Shown in pieces: positions 17,201 to 24,135 of a stretch of DNA of 64,000 nt. The notes under the pieces were generated by a model. It was not told the origin of the DNA. It saw nothing but the letters and a program-made list of their open reading frames with translations, and did no database searches. The DNA is taken from positions 310,001 through 374,000 of the forward strand of contig JAQSCO010000060.1 of assembly GCA_029945445.1 (NCBI GenBank). The letters run 5' to 3'. Position 1 is the first letter of the stretch, and each line of letters begins with the position of its first letter. A program made the position numbers and the translations under genes. This DNA is from Lacunisphaera sp. GTDB taxonomy: Bacteria; Verrucomicrobiota; Verrucomicrobiia; Opitutales; Opitutaceae.

Positions 17201-17284
17201 GAAATGCAGGTTGCCAGCCGCTCCGGCCAGGGCACCCGTCTCGTTTTCAAGGTCGCCCTCCCCCGTCCGGTGCTTAACGAATAA
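14219..17284 (+). CDS. two-component sensor histidine kinase with Reg_prop propeller (periplasmic glycan sensor type)
   Basis: 1,021 residues from the ATG at 14219. The frame is open much further upstream, but an earlier start would place the shared promoter motif inside the gene. Order: hydrophobic leader (ALLPAVALALIGLGAVLQAA); about 14 propeller repeats (VVGLSQNPDGYLCVATREG, SLLATADGSLWIGYAGRG); a Y_Y_Y domain at about 690-770 (RFRYRLEGVDDSWTETG); one membrane helix near 775-797; a HisKA_3 dimerisation box RIARDIHDDLGGSLSH with phospho-acceptor His826; and a HATPase with EALTNVVRHA and DDGRGF. This is the layout of periplasmic oligosaccharide sensors that pass phosphate to LuxR-type regulators. 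Its partner begins 73 bp downstream. Confidence 0.93.
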   Translation: MRALSNFPVACTAGAAAPRKNAGRPARRRALLPAVALALIGLGAVLQAATPATWRVQAWHVDDGLPDNRVVGLSQNPDGYLCVATREGLVRFNGAGFESLTLANPRGAAGSGIRALFADAQGNLWLDMYRETIVQVGKDSVRVFTDKEGVPLGELTSLAEDAAGHLWLEIGGTTCEVAGDRLRPLTLPPAVIVSDDRGRVWCALAHQLGVLGPAGFEPRFTLGEGPVVLARAQAGGLWICVGAQLLRLRDDGAPELRQSLAPGIKPKCLLEDRAGAVWIGTVANGLMRYDGTSVERVETTHAGISCLLEDQEGNIWAGTTGGGLNRLRPRVIDMIGPVSGQLLESLASVCEDADGLLWVVTANGQLARGNGRAWDFEQWPGTRVACVAADQLGNLWVGTRGQGLYRENLRTGVRQQWLKTDGLPSDAVRGLYVATDGAAWVATAEPPGICQVRAEKVQTIIVPPSVRTVRTITQDAHGDIWVGTSDGQVMKVIGDELAAEQTLADKSHSSVRSLLATADGSLWIGYAGRGVGWFKDGRLTMLSTRNGLLDNSLWHIVTDRSGAIWMAGPHGLSRSTMHDLLGMTEGKKTMLHPTLFGLDEGLAGFVANYNSAPAVCRTRDGRILFATSQGLLVVDPENLRDNPRPPPVILERVLVDDRVVALSKHWFPSRSDLAEAPLDTQDASAHLRLSSAHRKLTFDFAALSYSAPENVRFRYRLEGVDDSWTETGTEHTALYPRLSAGNYTFRVVACNDSGIWNDRGAAFAITVSPFFWQTWWFRIGLLSVFTGAVVLVVRLISFRRLRRKLQLAEQQAALSQERARIARDIHDDLGGSLSHIKLLGELALREPAAPGTANDSLATITTIAVQMLKSLDEIVWAINSRNDSLSNLISYLGQHALEFLRSAGIRCEVSLPENPPELEVTSAVRHHIFLAVKEALTNVVRHAQAGAVRLEIAVGPDLLQIGITDDGRGFESQPANAESDGLRNMRKRMAAVGGEMQVASRSGQGTRLVFKVALPRPVLNE

Positions 17285-17357
17285 CACCGCCGGCTGATCC
17301 CCCCATTGCCTTGCCCCCGCTTCCGACTCCTCCTCACCCCATGAACCGCGGCACGCC

Positions 17358-17987
17358 ATGAATACCTCTGTTTCCATCGTGGAGGACAATCGCGGCACCC
17401 GGGAGGAATTGACCAAGCTCTTCAGCCGGGCGGCCGGGATCAGTTTCCTGCGCGCCTATGGCAGCGGCGAGGAGGCCGTCGCGGGAATCCCCAAGGAGCC
17501 GCCGCAGGTCGCCGTGGTGGACATCAACCTTCCCGGAATCAGCGGCATCGAGTGCGTCAGCCAACTCAAGCGGCTGTGTCCGGAAATGCAGGTGCTGATG
17601 CTGACCACCTATGAGGAGACCGAACTGATCTTCAGCTCCCTGCGCGCCGGCGCCAACGGCTACCTGCTCAAGAACATGCCGGCGGAAGAAATCGTCCAGG
17701 CGGTCGGCGATGTCCGGGCCGGCGGTGCCCCGATGTCCCTGCAGATCGCCCGCAAGGTCGTCGCCCATTTCCATCAGTCCGCCAAGGCCCCGGGCGACAT
17801 GGGGCAGCTCACGCCCCGGGAAAATGAAATCCTGCAGTTGCTGGCCAAAGGATGCCTCTACAAGGAAATTGCCAGCCAGCTCGGCATCAGCATGAGCACG
17901 GTCCGCACCCATATCCATTCGGTCTATGAAAAGCTCCACGTCCAGTCCCGGACGGAGGCCGTCGTGAAGTTCCTGCGGAAGAATTAG
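17358..17987 (+). CDS. NarL/LuxR-family response regulator
   Basis: 209 residues: a receiver domain with acidic pocket VEDN, phospho-acceptor Asp55 in VAVVDINLPG, and the conserved Lys in GYLLKNMP. A LuxR/NarL helix-turn-helix follows (LTPRENEILQLLAKG, KEIASQLGISMSTVRTHIHSVYEKL). It lies directly behind the propeller kinase and is almost certainly its cognate regulator. The repeated 23-bp motif before the GH88 and TonB receptor genes is a reasonable candidate for its binding site (inference). Confidence 0.94.
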   Translation: MNTSVSIVEDNRGTREELTKLFSRAAGISFLRAYGSGEEAVAGIPKEPPQVAVVDINLPGISGIECVSQLKRLCPEMQVLMLTTYEETELIFSSLRAGANGYLLKNMPAEEIVQAVGDVRAGGAPMSLQIARKVVAHFHQSAKAPGDMGQLTPRENEILQLLAKGCLYKEIASQLGISMSTVRTHIHSVYEKLHVQSRTEAVVKFLRKN

Positions 17988-18035
17988 CCCAACCCGCCCG
18001 TTGCCCCATGGCTGATTCGGATGGTCGGGCCTGCC

Positions 18036-18704
18036 TCAAGCGGCCTGGTTCTGAGGCCGGGTCGCCCGCTGCAGGGTGTGGACGAACATTTTCAGCTTGG
18101 CCGGGCTCTTGACCCCCGGCGACTGCTCCACGCCGCTGTTCACATCGATCCAGGGCGCGCCGGTCGCGGTTATCGCCCGCCCAATATTTTCCGGATCCAA
18201 ACCGCCGGTCAAAATCCACTGCTTGTCGGGATGGCCCTCATGGTGGCGTTTGAACTTCGTCCAATCGCAGGCCGGGCCGCTGCCCCCCGCTTTGTCGGCC
18301 TGGAAGGGATCCAGCAGGAAAGTGTCGGCCAGCGGCAGCCATTCCGGATCGACATCCATTCCGGCGGGGAGCCGCGGCGCCAGCCAGAGACGCTGCGGCC
18401 CGATGATTTGGGAGCAGCGGAAGAGAAACGGCATCGGCGTATCCGCCGTGAAATTCACTTGGAAATAATCGAAGTCCTGCCCGACGAGTTCATTCAGGTC
18501 CGCCGCCGAGGGCTTGATGCACACCGCCACCCGCTTGACGTGAGGCAGGCGGCCGTGCATGGCCTGATACTGGGCGAGCGGGGCATGGCGCGGAGACCGC
18601 GGATAGATATGAAAACCGAGACAGTCGGCGCCGCTGGCGGCGGCCGCATCGGCATCGCCCGGCGAGGTGATGCCGCAAACCTTGATTTTGATTCCGTTGA
18701 TCAT
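18036..18704 (-). CDS. TrpF-like phosphoribosylanthranilate isomerase, divergent copy 1
   Basis: 222 residues from the ATG at 18704, chosen because it aligns with the start of the neighbouring paralogue (MINGIKIKVCGIT). Catalytic features of TrpF are kept: KVCGIT with the general-base Cys, IYPRSPR, LLDPF with the general-acid Asp, GGSG and ILTGGL. The normally near-invariant QLHG strand is replaced by FQVNF, and the usual DVSSGVE reads DVNSGVE. The enzyme isomerises phosphoribosylanthranilate in tryptophan synthesis. This copy is the more diverged of the pair, and no other trp gene is visible, so another sugar-phosphate role is possible. Confidence 0.75.
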   Translation of the reverse strand: MINGIKIKVCGITSPGDADAAAASGADCLGFHIYPRSPRHAPLAQYQAMHGRLPHVKRVAVCIKPSAADLNELVGQDFDYFQVNFTADTPMPFLFRCSQIIGPQRLWLAPRLPAGMDVDPEWLPLADTFLLDPFQADKAGGSGPACDWTKFKRHHEGHPDKQWILTGGLDPENIGRAITATGAPWIDVNSGVEQSPGVKSPAKLKMFVHTLQRATRPQNQAA

Positions 18705-18850
18705 CTTTGGCGATGGACAATCTACGCGCTGTCCGTCCGGCACGATAGTGCTAAAGCTCTTTCCGGGGTAAAATTCCAATCAATCATCCCCGGCCCAGGC
18801 CCCCTGGACCGCTCCATGGTGCATCGGGTGCGAAGACCAGGAACTGTGCC

Positions 18851-19522
18851 CTAGCTGTAAGACGGATTCTCGTGCTTTGTCGCGTTGTGGAGCGAGAGCA
18901 CGAAGGCCTGCAGCTTCGCCGGGCTCTTGATGCCCGGCGCCTGTTCCACGCCGCTGTTCACGTCGAGCCAGCGCGCGCCGGTGGCCGTCACGGCCTCGGC
19001 GACATTCGAGTGATTGAGACCGCCGGACAAAATCCAGTGCTTCGTCGGATTGGCGTCCTTGTGCTGTTTGAATTTGGCCCAGTCACCTACTTCACCAGTG
19101 CCCCCGGGCTTGTCCGGATGGAAAGTGTCGAGGACAAACGTCTCGGCGAGCGGCACCAACTCGGGATAGACGTTGACGCCGGGCGGCAGGCGCGGCGCGA
19201 GCCAGAGCTTGGCACTGCCGACCGCTTCGGCCCACCCATTGATGACGGCGCACGGCGTCTGCGGGTTGAAATGGATCTGAAAAAAATCGAACCCCATCTC
19301 GATCTGCAGGACGAGCTCGGCCCGTGTCGGCTCGACCGACACGGCGACCTGCTTGCGCGGCGGCAGCCGCTCCTTCATCGCGAGCATCTGCGGCTTGGAG
19401 ACATAGCGCGGGGATTTCGGATAAAAGATAAACCCGAGGTAATCGGCGCCGACCGCATCGGCCGCGTCGGCATCCACCAGCGAGGTGATGCCGCAGACTT
19501 TTAATCTGATGCCGTTGATCAT
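18851..19522 (-). CDS. trpF: TrpF-like phosphoribosylanthranilate isomerase, copy 2
   Basis: 223 residues, same start motif as copy 1 (MINGIRLKVCGIT). FIFYPKSPR, FVLDTF with the acid Asp, GGTG, DW and ILSGGLNHSNV are closer to classic TrpF than in copy 1. The QLHG strand is FQIHF and the phosphate-loop region reads DVNSGVEQAPGIKS. The copies share unusual stretches such as LWLAPRLP and NSGVEQ-PG-KSPAKL, so they arose by tandem duplication and then diverged. A 146-bp spacer separates them. This copy is the better candidate for the working tryptophan enzyme. Confidence 0.8.
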   Translation of the reverse strand: MINGIRLKVCGITSLVDADAADAVGADYLGFIFYPKSPRYVSKPQMLAMKERLPPRKQVAVSVEPTRAELVLQIEMGFDFFQIHFNPQTPCAVINGWAEAVGSAKLWLAPRLPPGVNVYPELVPLAETFVLDTFHPDKPGGTGEVGDWAKFKQHKDANPTKHWILSGGLNHSNVAEAVTATGARWLDVNSGVEQAPGIKSPAKLQAFVLSLHNATKHENPSYS

Positions 19523-19531
19523 TGGTCTAGT

Positions 19532-19601
19532 TTAACCACGAAGGCACGAAGTTTTGCTCGGGACGGTTTTGGCTTCGCGCCCTTCGTGTCTTCGTGGTGA
19601 A
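19532..19601. repeat. intergenic inverted repeat, CCACGAAG family
   Basis: Arms of 20 bp (19532-19551 and 19582-19601) pair at 18 of 20 positions around a 30-nt loop. The core is TTAACCACGAAG followed by a second CACGAAG. The repeat fills nearly the whole gap between trpF and the aminotransferase gene and touches the stop codon of the latter. Related arms are at 31188-31217, 33322-33351, 61574-61590 and 61994-62010. Confidence 0.85.
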
Positions 19602-20696
19602 TCAAAACGAGTTTATCGCCTGAATGACGTAATCCACCTGCTCGTCGGTCAGCTCGGGGAAGATCGGCAGGCTCACGCAGTGCGCGCTGGTCTTTTCCGC
19701 CACCGGCAGACTGCCCGCCGCATAACCCAGGGTGGCATAGCACGGTTGCCGGTGCATCGGACCCGGATAGATGATCTCGGTGCCGACCCCGGCCTTGTCG
19801 AGATGCCCGCGCAGCTCGTCGCGCTTCGGGTGCAGCAGAGTGAACTGGTGCCAGACCGATTCGCCGTAGGCCGGCACGATCGGCAGCTGCACCTCGGCCC
19901 GCTTGATGCCGGTGCGATACTTCGCGGCGATCGCGCGGCGGCGCGCGGTCCACTCGGCGAGCTTCTTCAGCTTGAGGTTGAGCACCGCACCCTGGAAACC
20001 GTCCATGCGGAAATTGAAGCCGACCTCCGTGTGCGTGTAGCGCCTCGGCGAGCCGTGCACGCGCAGGAGTTGCGCGTGGTCCATCACCGCCGGATGTTTC
20101 GAAACGAACGCCCCGCCTTCACCGCACGCGCCGAGGTTCTTCGTCGGATAAAAGCTGAATGTGCCGCAGTCGCCGATGGAGCCGACCGGCGCGCCCCGGT
20201 AGGTGGCGCCGACGGATTGCGCGCAGTCCTCGACGACGAACAGATTGTGCTGCCGCGCAATGGCCATGATCTCGTCCATCCGCGCCGGCTGGCCGAAGAT
20301 GTGGACGACCACGATGCCCTTGGTCTTCGGGGTGATCGCCTTCGCGATGGCTTCGGGGCTGATGCACCAGGTGTCGGCGTCGATATCGACAAACACCGGC
20401 TGCGCGCCGACGTAGCTGATGCCCCAGCAGCTCGAGGCGAAGGTGAACGGCGTCGTGATGATCTCGTCGCCCGGACCGAAACCGCCGCAGATCGAAGCGA
20501 TATGCAGCGGCGAGGTGCCGCTGTTCATGCCGAGCGTGCGCGCGTGGCCGAGCGTCGCGCTGAAGGCCTGCTCAAAGTCCTCTACATCCTTGCCGAGGCA
20601 GAAACGCGTGGCGTCGTAGGTCGCGGCGAGCGCCGCAAGCACCTCCGCGCGGATGGCCTGGTGCTGGGGCTTGAGGTCGAGGAAAGGGACTTTCAT
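19602..20696 (-). CDS. DegT/DnrJ/EryC1/StrS-family PLP aminotransferase
   Basis: 364 residues, normal for the family. Recognised by VPFLDLKPQH at the start, MNSGTSPLH, TTPFTFASSCWGI, FVVEDCAQSVGA with the cofactor-contacting Asp157, and SFYPTKNLGACGEGG with the PLP-binding Lys186. Such enzymes usually transfer an amino group to nucleotide-linked keto-sugars for lipopolysaccharide or other surface glycans. No other nucleotide-sugar genes lie next to it. It follows hemD after 4 bp, so it is probably co-transcribed with the haem genes, an unusual pairing with no obvious functional link. Confidence 0.9.
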   Translation of the reverse strand: MKVPFLDLKPQHQAIRAEVLAALAATYDATRFCLGKDVEDFEQAFSATLGHARTLGMNSGTSPLHIASICGGFGPGDEIITTPFTFASSCWGISYVGAQPVFVDIDADTWCISPEAIAKAITPKTKGIVVVHIFGQPARMDEIMAIARQHNLFVVEDCAQSVGATYRGAPVGSIGDCGTFSFYPTKNLGACGEGGAFVSKHPAVMDHAQLLRVHGSPRRYTHTEVGFNFRMDGFQGAVLNLKLKKLAEWTARRRAIAAKYRTGIKRAEVQLPIVPAYGESVWHQFTLLHPKRDELRGHLDKAGVGTEIIYPGPMHRQPCYATLGYAAGSLPVAEKTSAHCVSLPIFPELTDEQVDYVIQAINSF

Positions 20697-20700
20697 GGGA

Positions 20701-21489
20701 TTATTTGCTGAGCTTGCCTAGCAGGGCGGCCACCAGCGAGTCGAGGCTGGCGTCCGCCGCCTCGAAGTCCACCGGCACGCCAAGCTGCTTCATCGCGGCC
20801 GTCGTGCTGGGACCGATGCTGCCCGCGAGCGGGCGCTTCGCCTTCGTCCCGAGCGTGAGCTCGTCCGCCTGGTCGAAGAACGACTGCGCGGCCGAGGGGC
20901 TCGCGAAGAGGATGGCGTCGGCGCCCTTGGCGCGGAAATCGGCGGCGACCGGATCGGCGGCGAGGTTGGCCTCCTCAGTCTTGTAGACCGGCAGGCAGTC
21001 CACGATGGCGCGGGCCTTCTCGAGCGCCTTCACCAGCGCATCGCGGTTGCGATTGCCGGTGATGACGAGGACCTTCGCGCTGTCCATGCCCTCGCGCTCG
21101 ATCAACGCCTTGGCGAGCTCCTCGGCGCTGGCCTTCTTGGGCTGCACTTCCACGCGCAGGTGCTTTTCGCGGATGGCGGCGGCGGTGGCCTCGCCCACCA
21201 CGGCGATGCGCATGAGGCCGAAGGCGCGGATGTCGTCGTGCACGCGGTTGAACTCCTCGAAGAAAAACTTCACGCCGTTCACGCTCGTGAAGATGATCCA
21301 CTCGTAGCCGCCGAGTTCCTGGAACACTTCGCTCAGCGTGTTCAGGTTGACGTCCTTGCTGACCCGAATGAGCGGCAGCTCGCTGACGCTGGCGCCGAGC
21401 GATTCCAGCTTGAGCCGCCATTCGATGGCCGACTCGCGCGGGCGGGTGAGAACGATGCGGCGGCCTTGCAGTGGTTTTGGGTCAGACAT
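20701..21489 (-). CDS. hemD: uroporphyrinogen-III synthase
   Basis: 262 residues from the ATG at 21489. A second ATG three codons upstream is less likely. HemD is poorly conserved, but the fold pattern is clear: RRIVLTRPRE, WIIFTSVNGVKFFF, RIAVVGEATAAAI, VLVITGNRNRD, AILFASPSAAQSFF and AGSIGPSTTAAM. It closes and inverts ring D of hydroxymethylbilane to give uroporphyrinogen III in the haem/sirohaem pathway. The start overlaps the hemC stop by 8 bp, so translation is coupled to the enzyme providing its substrate. Confidence 0.92.
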   Translation of the reverse strand: MSDPKPLQGRRIVLTRPRESAIEWRLKLESLGASVSELPLIRVSKDVNLNTLSEVFQELGGYEWIIFTSVNGVKFFFEEFNRVHDDIRAFGLMRIAVVGEATAAAIREKHLRVEVQPKKASAEELAKALIEREGMDSAKVLVITGNRNRDALVKALEKARAIVDCLPVYKTEEANLAADPVAADFRAKGADAILFASPSAAQSFFDQADELTLGTKAKRPLAGSIGPSTTAAMKQLGVPVDFEAADASLDSLVAALLGKLSK

Positions 21490-22336
21490 TAAAGCCAAGC
21501 TCCTTGAGGATACGGGCCGCCGTCTGCTCCGGCTGGACGAAATCCGCCGCCGTCAGCGGCAGGATGCGGCGGCCGGTCTGCTCGTGGAAGAAATAGAGTT
21601 TGTCCGCCGCCGCGTGCGCCGCGAAGGCGATCTGACAACCCGCGCCCAACTGGCGCTGGAAGGCGCGCTCGAGCGTGACGGTGCGCGCGGTGTCGGCGTC
21701 GAGCGCCGGGGCGAGCATGGCCGCGTGCTCCGCGCGGCACTGCAGGGCGATGGCCCCCTGCCCCACGGCCGGCACGCTCTCGTCGTGGTTGAGCGGCCGG
21801 AAGGTCACGCCGGGCCAGCTGTGGATGCCAAGCCGGTTCATGCCGGCGCGCGCGAGGATGGTCGCATCCGCGGCGCCGGCCGCGATCTTCTTGAGGCGTG
21901 TGTCAACGTTGCCGCGGATCTCGGTGAAGGTGGCGTGCGGGAACAGCAGCTTGATCTGCATCTGCCGGCGGGGACTGCTCGTCGCGATGGTCGCGGGCTT
22001 GCTCACGCCCTCACGCAGCACCAGCACGTCGCGGGTGTCCTCGCGCGGCATGAAGCCGGCGACGACGAGCCCGGGGGGATTTTCGCCGGGCAGGTCCTTG
22101 CAGCTGTGGACGGCGGCGTGCGCCTCGCCGCGCAGCAGCGCCTGCTCGAGCTCAGCGGTGAAGAGACCCTTGCCGCCCTGCTTCGCCAGCGACCACTCGG
22201 CCTGCCGGTCGCCGGTCGTGACCAGCTTGAGCAGCTCGCACGCGGCCCCGGGAATCTGCGCATTCAGTCGCGCCGCAACCATCTCGGTCTGGACGAGGGC
22301 GAGCGGGCTTTTGCGGGTGGCGAGGATGATTTTCAT
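21482..22336 (-). CDS. hemC: hydroxymethylbilane synthase (porphobilinogen deaminase)
   Basis: 284 residues, slightly shorter than the usual 300-320. ATRKSPLALVQ, VHSCKDLP with the catalytic Asp81, TSSPRRQMQ, IRGNVDTRL and the cofactor-attaching Cys234 in GAGCQIAFA are all present. It joins four porphobilinogen units into hydroxymethylbilane. The start is secure by alignment, yet it stands only 8 nt behind the CCA end of tRNA-Val on the same strand. Its message must therefore be made from the tRNA transcript and, after tRNA processing, is almost leaderless. Confidence 0.95.
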   Translation of the reverse strand: MKIILATRKSPLALVQTEMVAARLNAQIPGAACELLKLVTTGDRQAEWSLAKQGGKGLFTAELEQALLRGEAHAAVHSCKDLPGENPPGLVVAGFMPREDTRDVLVLREGVSKPATIATSSPRRQMQIKLLFPHATFTEIRGNVDTRLKKIAAGAADATILARAGMNRLGIHSWPGVTFRPLNHDESVPAVGQGAIALQCRAEHAAMLAPALDADTARTVTLERAFQRQLGAGCQIAFAAHAAADKLYFFHEQTGRRILPLTAADFVQPEQTAARILKELGFNV

Positions 22337-22344
22337 GTGGCGAT

Positions 22345-22421
22345 TGGTGGACGATGAGGGACTCGAACCCCCGACACCCTCGGTGTAAGCGAGGTGCTCT
22401 AACCAACTGAGCTAATCGTCC
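22345..22421 (-). tRNA. tRNA-Val (anticodon TAC)
   Basis: A complete 77-nt cloverleaf on the minus strand: acceptor GGACGAT/ATCGTCC, D arm TAGCTCAGTTGGTTAGAGC, anticodon stem CCTCG/CGAGG with loop CTTACAC, T loop GTTCGAGTC and an encoded CCA. hemC starts 8 nt after the CCA. Confidence 0.97.
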
Positions 22422-22468
22422 GGAAACCGCACGAAACGGCAAGCCATGCCAGCTCGCAAGGGAGAATT

Positions 22469-22522
22469 GGTAGGGCCCAGCTCCCGCTGGGCCGCGGCTC
22501 AGCAGGAGCTGAGCCCTCCACC
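22469..22522. repeat. REP-like double hairpin
   Basis: Two adjacent perfect hairpins, each with 8-bp stems and 4-nt loops (22474-22493, GGCCCAGC/GCTGGGCC; 22496-22515, GGCTCAGC/GCTGAGCC). They are enclosed by partly complementary ends (GGTAGGG and CCCTCCACC). It sits between asd and tRNA-Val. The layout resembles REP/BIME-type elements and may end asd transcription or be a mobile repeat. Confidence 0.8.
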
Positions 22523-22553
22523 CAAACACGTGAACCGTCAGGCCTTCATCCGC

Positions 22554-23597
22554 CTACGCCGAGGCTGCGGCGCGACAAGGCAGCAGCCCGAGCTCGATCA
22601 TCTTCTCGGCGGTCTGCAGCGCGTTGAGTGCGGCGCCCTTCCAGAGGTTGTCGCCGCTGACCCACAGCGCCAGCCCGTTGTCCAGGGCGGTGTCGAGGCG
22701 GAGGCGGCCGACCCCGCACTTCTCCTTCCGGCTGAAGGCGAGCGGCGTCGGATAGGCGTTCTGCGCCGGCTCGTCGATGAGCTCGGCGCCCGGGAAAGCC
22801 GCGATCGCCGCCCGCGCGGCCTCGACCGACACCGGCCGCTCGAACTCGGCGTTGATCGCCACGGAGTGCGCCCGCACCACCGGCACGCGGATGCACGTGG
22901 CCGAGACCCTCAGATCGGGCAGCTCGAGAATCTTCCGGCTCTCGGTGCGCATCTTTGACTCCTCGCCCGTGTAGCCGTCGGCCCCGAACGAGTCGATGTG
23001 CGGGATGAGGTTCTGGAAAATCTGATACGGATAGACCGCGCGCGGCAGCGGCTGCTTGGCGACGTAGGCCTGCGTCTGCTGCTCCAGTTCCACAATCGCG
23101 TCGGCGCCCGTGCCGGAGACCGACTGGTAGGTGGCGAACACCACGCGCTTCAGGCCGAACGCGCGGTGCAGCGGGTAAAGCCCCATGAGCGCGACCGCCG
23201 TCGAGCAGTTCGGGCTGGCGATGATGCCCCGGTGGGTCCGGATGGCGTGGGCGTTGATCTCGGGCACGATCAGCGGGACCGCCGGGTCCGCGCGGAAGGC
23301 CGAGCTCTTGTCGATGACGAGGCAGCCGCGCTTCACCGCCTCGGGCGCGAGCGCCTTGGTGACTGAGCCGCCGGCGGCGAAGAACGCCACGTCCAGCCCC
23401 GCAAACGCATCGGGCGTCGCCTCGCGCACCGTGAGCTGCTTCCCGCCGAATGCGATGCTCTTGCCCGCGGAACGGGCCGAGGCCAGGGGCCGCAGCTCCG
23501 CGAGCGGAAAGGCATGGGCCAGCAGCAGGGCAATCAGTTCTTGACCGACTGCTCCGGTGGCCCCGACGATGCCGATGCGATAGGAATTATTGCTCAC
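22554..23597 (-). CDS. asd: aspartate-semialdehyde dehydrogenase
   Basis: 347 residues from a GTG at 23597. The frame is open much further upstream, but the NAD(P)-binding motif YRIGIVGATGAVGQE should lie at the very N-terminus. SPNCSTAVALMGLYPLH holds the catalytic Cys131. FATYQSVSGTGADA, EESKMRTESRKIL and TCIRVPVVRAHSVAINAEF, with the active-site His, complete the family pattern. It reduces aspartyl phosphate to aspartate semialdehyde for lysine/diaminopimelate, threonine and methionine. The start is one base from the divergent L,D-transpeptidase start, so its promoter must lie inside that gene. Confidence 0.94.
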   Translation of the reverse strand: MSNNSYRIGIVGATGAVGQELIALLLAHAFPLAELRPLASARSAGKSIAFGGKQLTVREATPDAFAGLDVAFFAAGGSVTKALAPEAVKRGCLVIDKSSAFRADPAVPLIVPEINAHAIRTHRGIIASPNCSTAVALMGLYPLHRAFGLKRVVFATYQSVSGTGADAIVELEQQTQAYVAKQPLPRAVYPYQIFQNLIPHIDSFGADGYTGEESKMRTESRKILELPDLRVSATCIRVPVVRAHSVAINAEFERPVSVEAARAAIAAFPGAELIDEPAQNAYPTPLAFSRKEKCGVGRLRLDTALDNGLALWVSGDNLWKGAALNALQTAEKMIELGLLPCRAAASA

Positions 23598-23598
23598 G

Positions 23599-24135
23599 AT
23601 GAAAGAAACGTTGGAACGGATGAAACAAAGGTGCGCGGCGCTGGGAATCAAGCCCACACCGCGTGTCATAGCCGTTTCCATCGCGCAGCAGCTCCTGATG
23701 TTTTTCGAAGACTGTGCTTTGCGGAAGAGCCACGTCATCTCCACTTCGCTGCGCCCGGCGTCGAACGTGAAGGATTCCCTCGGCACGCCGCGCGGCCTGC
23801 ATGAGATCGCCGAAAAGATCGGCGCCGACGCCCCGCCCGGCATCGTCTTCAGGAACCGCGTGAGCACCGGCCAGCATTTCCATGAGTTCGACGAGGCGAC
23901 GCGGGCCGGCAACCTCATCACCACCCGCATCCTGTGGCTGCGCGGTCTGGAACCGGGGGTGAACGCCGGCGGCAACGTCGACACCTACGCGCGCTACGTC
24001 TACGTCCACGGCACGAACCACGAGGAGCGCCTCGGCACGCCGTTCAGCGCGGGGTGCATCGAGATGAACAACCTCGAGATCATCGCGCTGTTCGACCAGG
24101 TGCGCACCGGCGACCAGGTGTGGATTGAGGATTAG
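23599..24135 (+). CDS. L,D-transpeptidase (YkuD) family protein
   Basis: 178 residues from the ATG at 23599; an in-frame ATG at 23620 is possible. The C-terminal half carries the YkuD catalytic pattern, YVYVHGTNHEERLGTPFSAG then CIEMNN, with His137 and the nucleophile Cys153. Such enzymes form 3-3 cross-links in peptidoglycan or attach proteins to it. No signal peptide or membrane helix is visible, which is odd for a periplasmic enzyme. A longer N-terminus is blocked unless a TTG at 23590 is used. It neighbours asd, which supplies diaminopimelate precursor, and overlaps the stop of the convergent lipoprotein gene by 4 bp. Confidence 0.85.
   Translation: MKETLERMKQRCAALGIKPTPRVIAVSIAQQLLMFFEDCALRKSHVISTSLRPASNVKDSLGTPRGLHEIAEKIGADAPPGIVFRNRVSTGQHFHEFDEATRAGNLITTRILWLRGLEPGVNAGGNVDTYARYVYVHGTNHEERLGTPFSAGCIEMNNLEIIALFDQVRTGDQVWIED

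Noticed and set aside
18036-19522. Tandem trpF as an assembly duplication artefact
   Set aside because: The two copies differ at many residues and have different spacers, so they are true diverged paralogues.
23598-23984. Longer N-terminus for asd (ORF open to 23984)
   Set aside because: The NAD(P)-binding motif belongs at the extreme N-terminus, and the extension lies opposite the L,D-transpeptidase gene.
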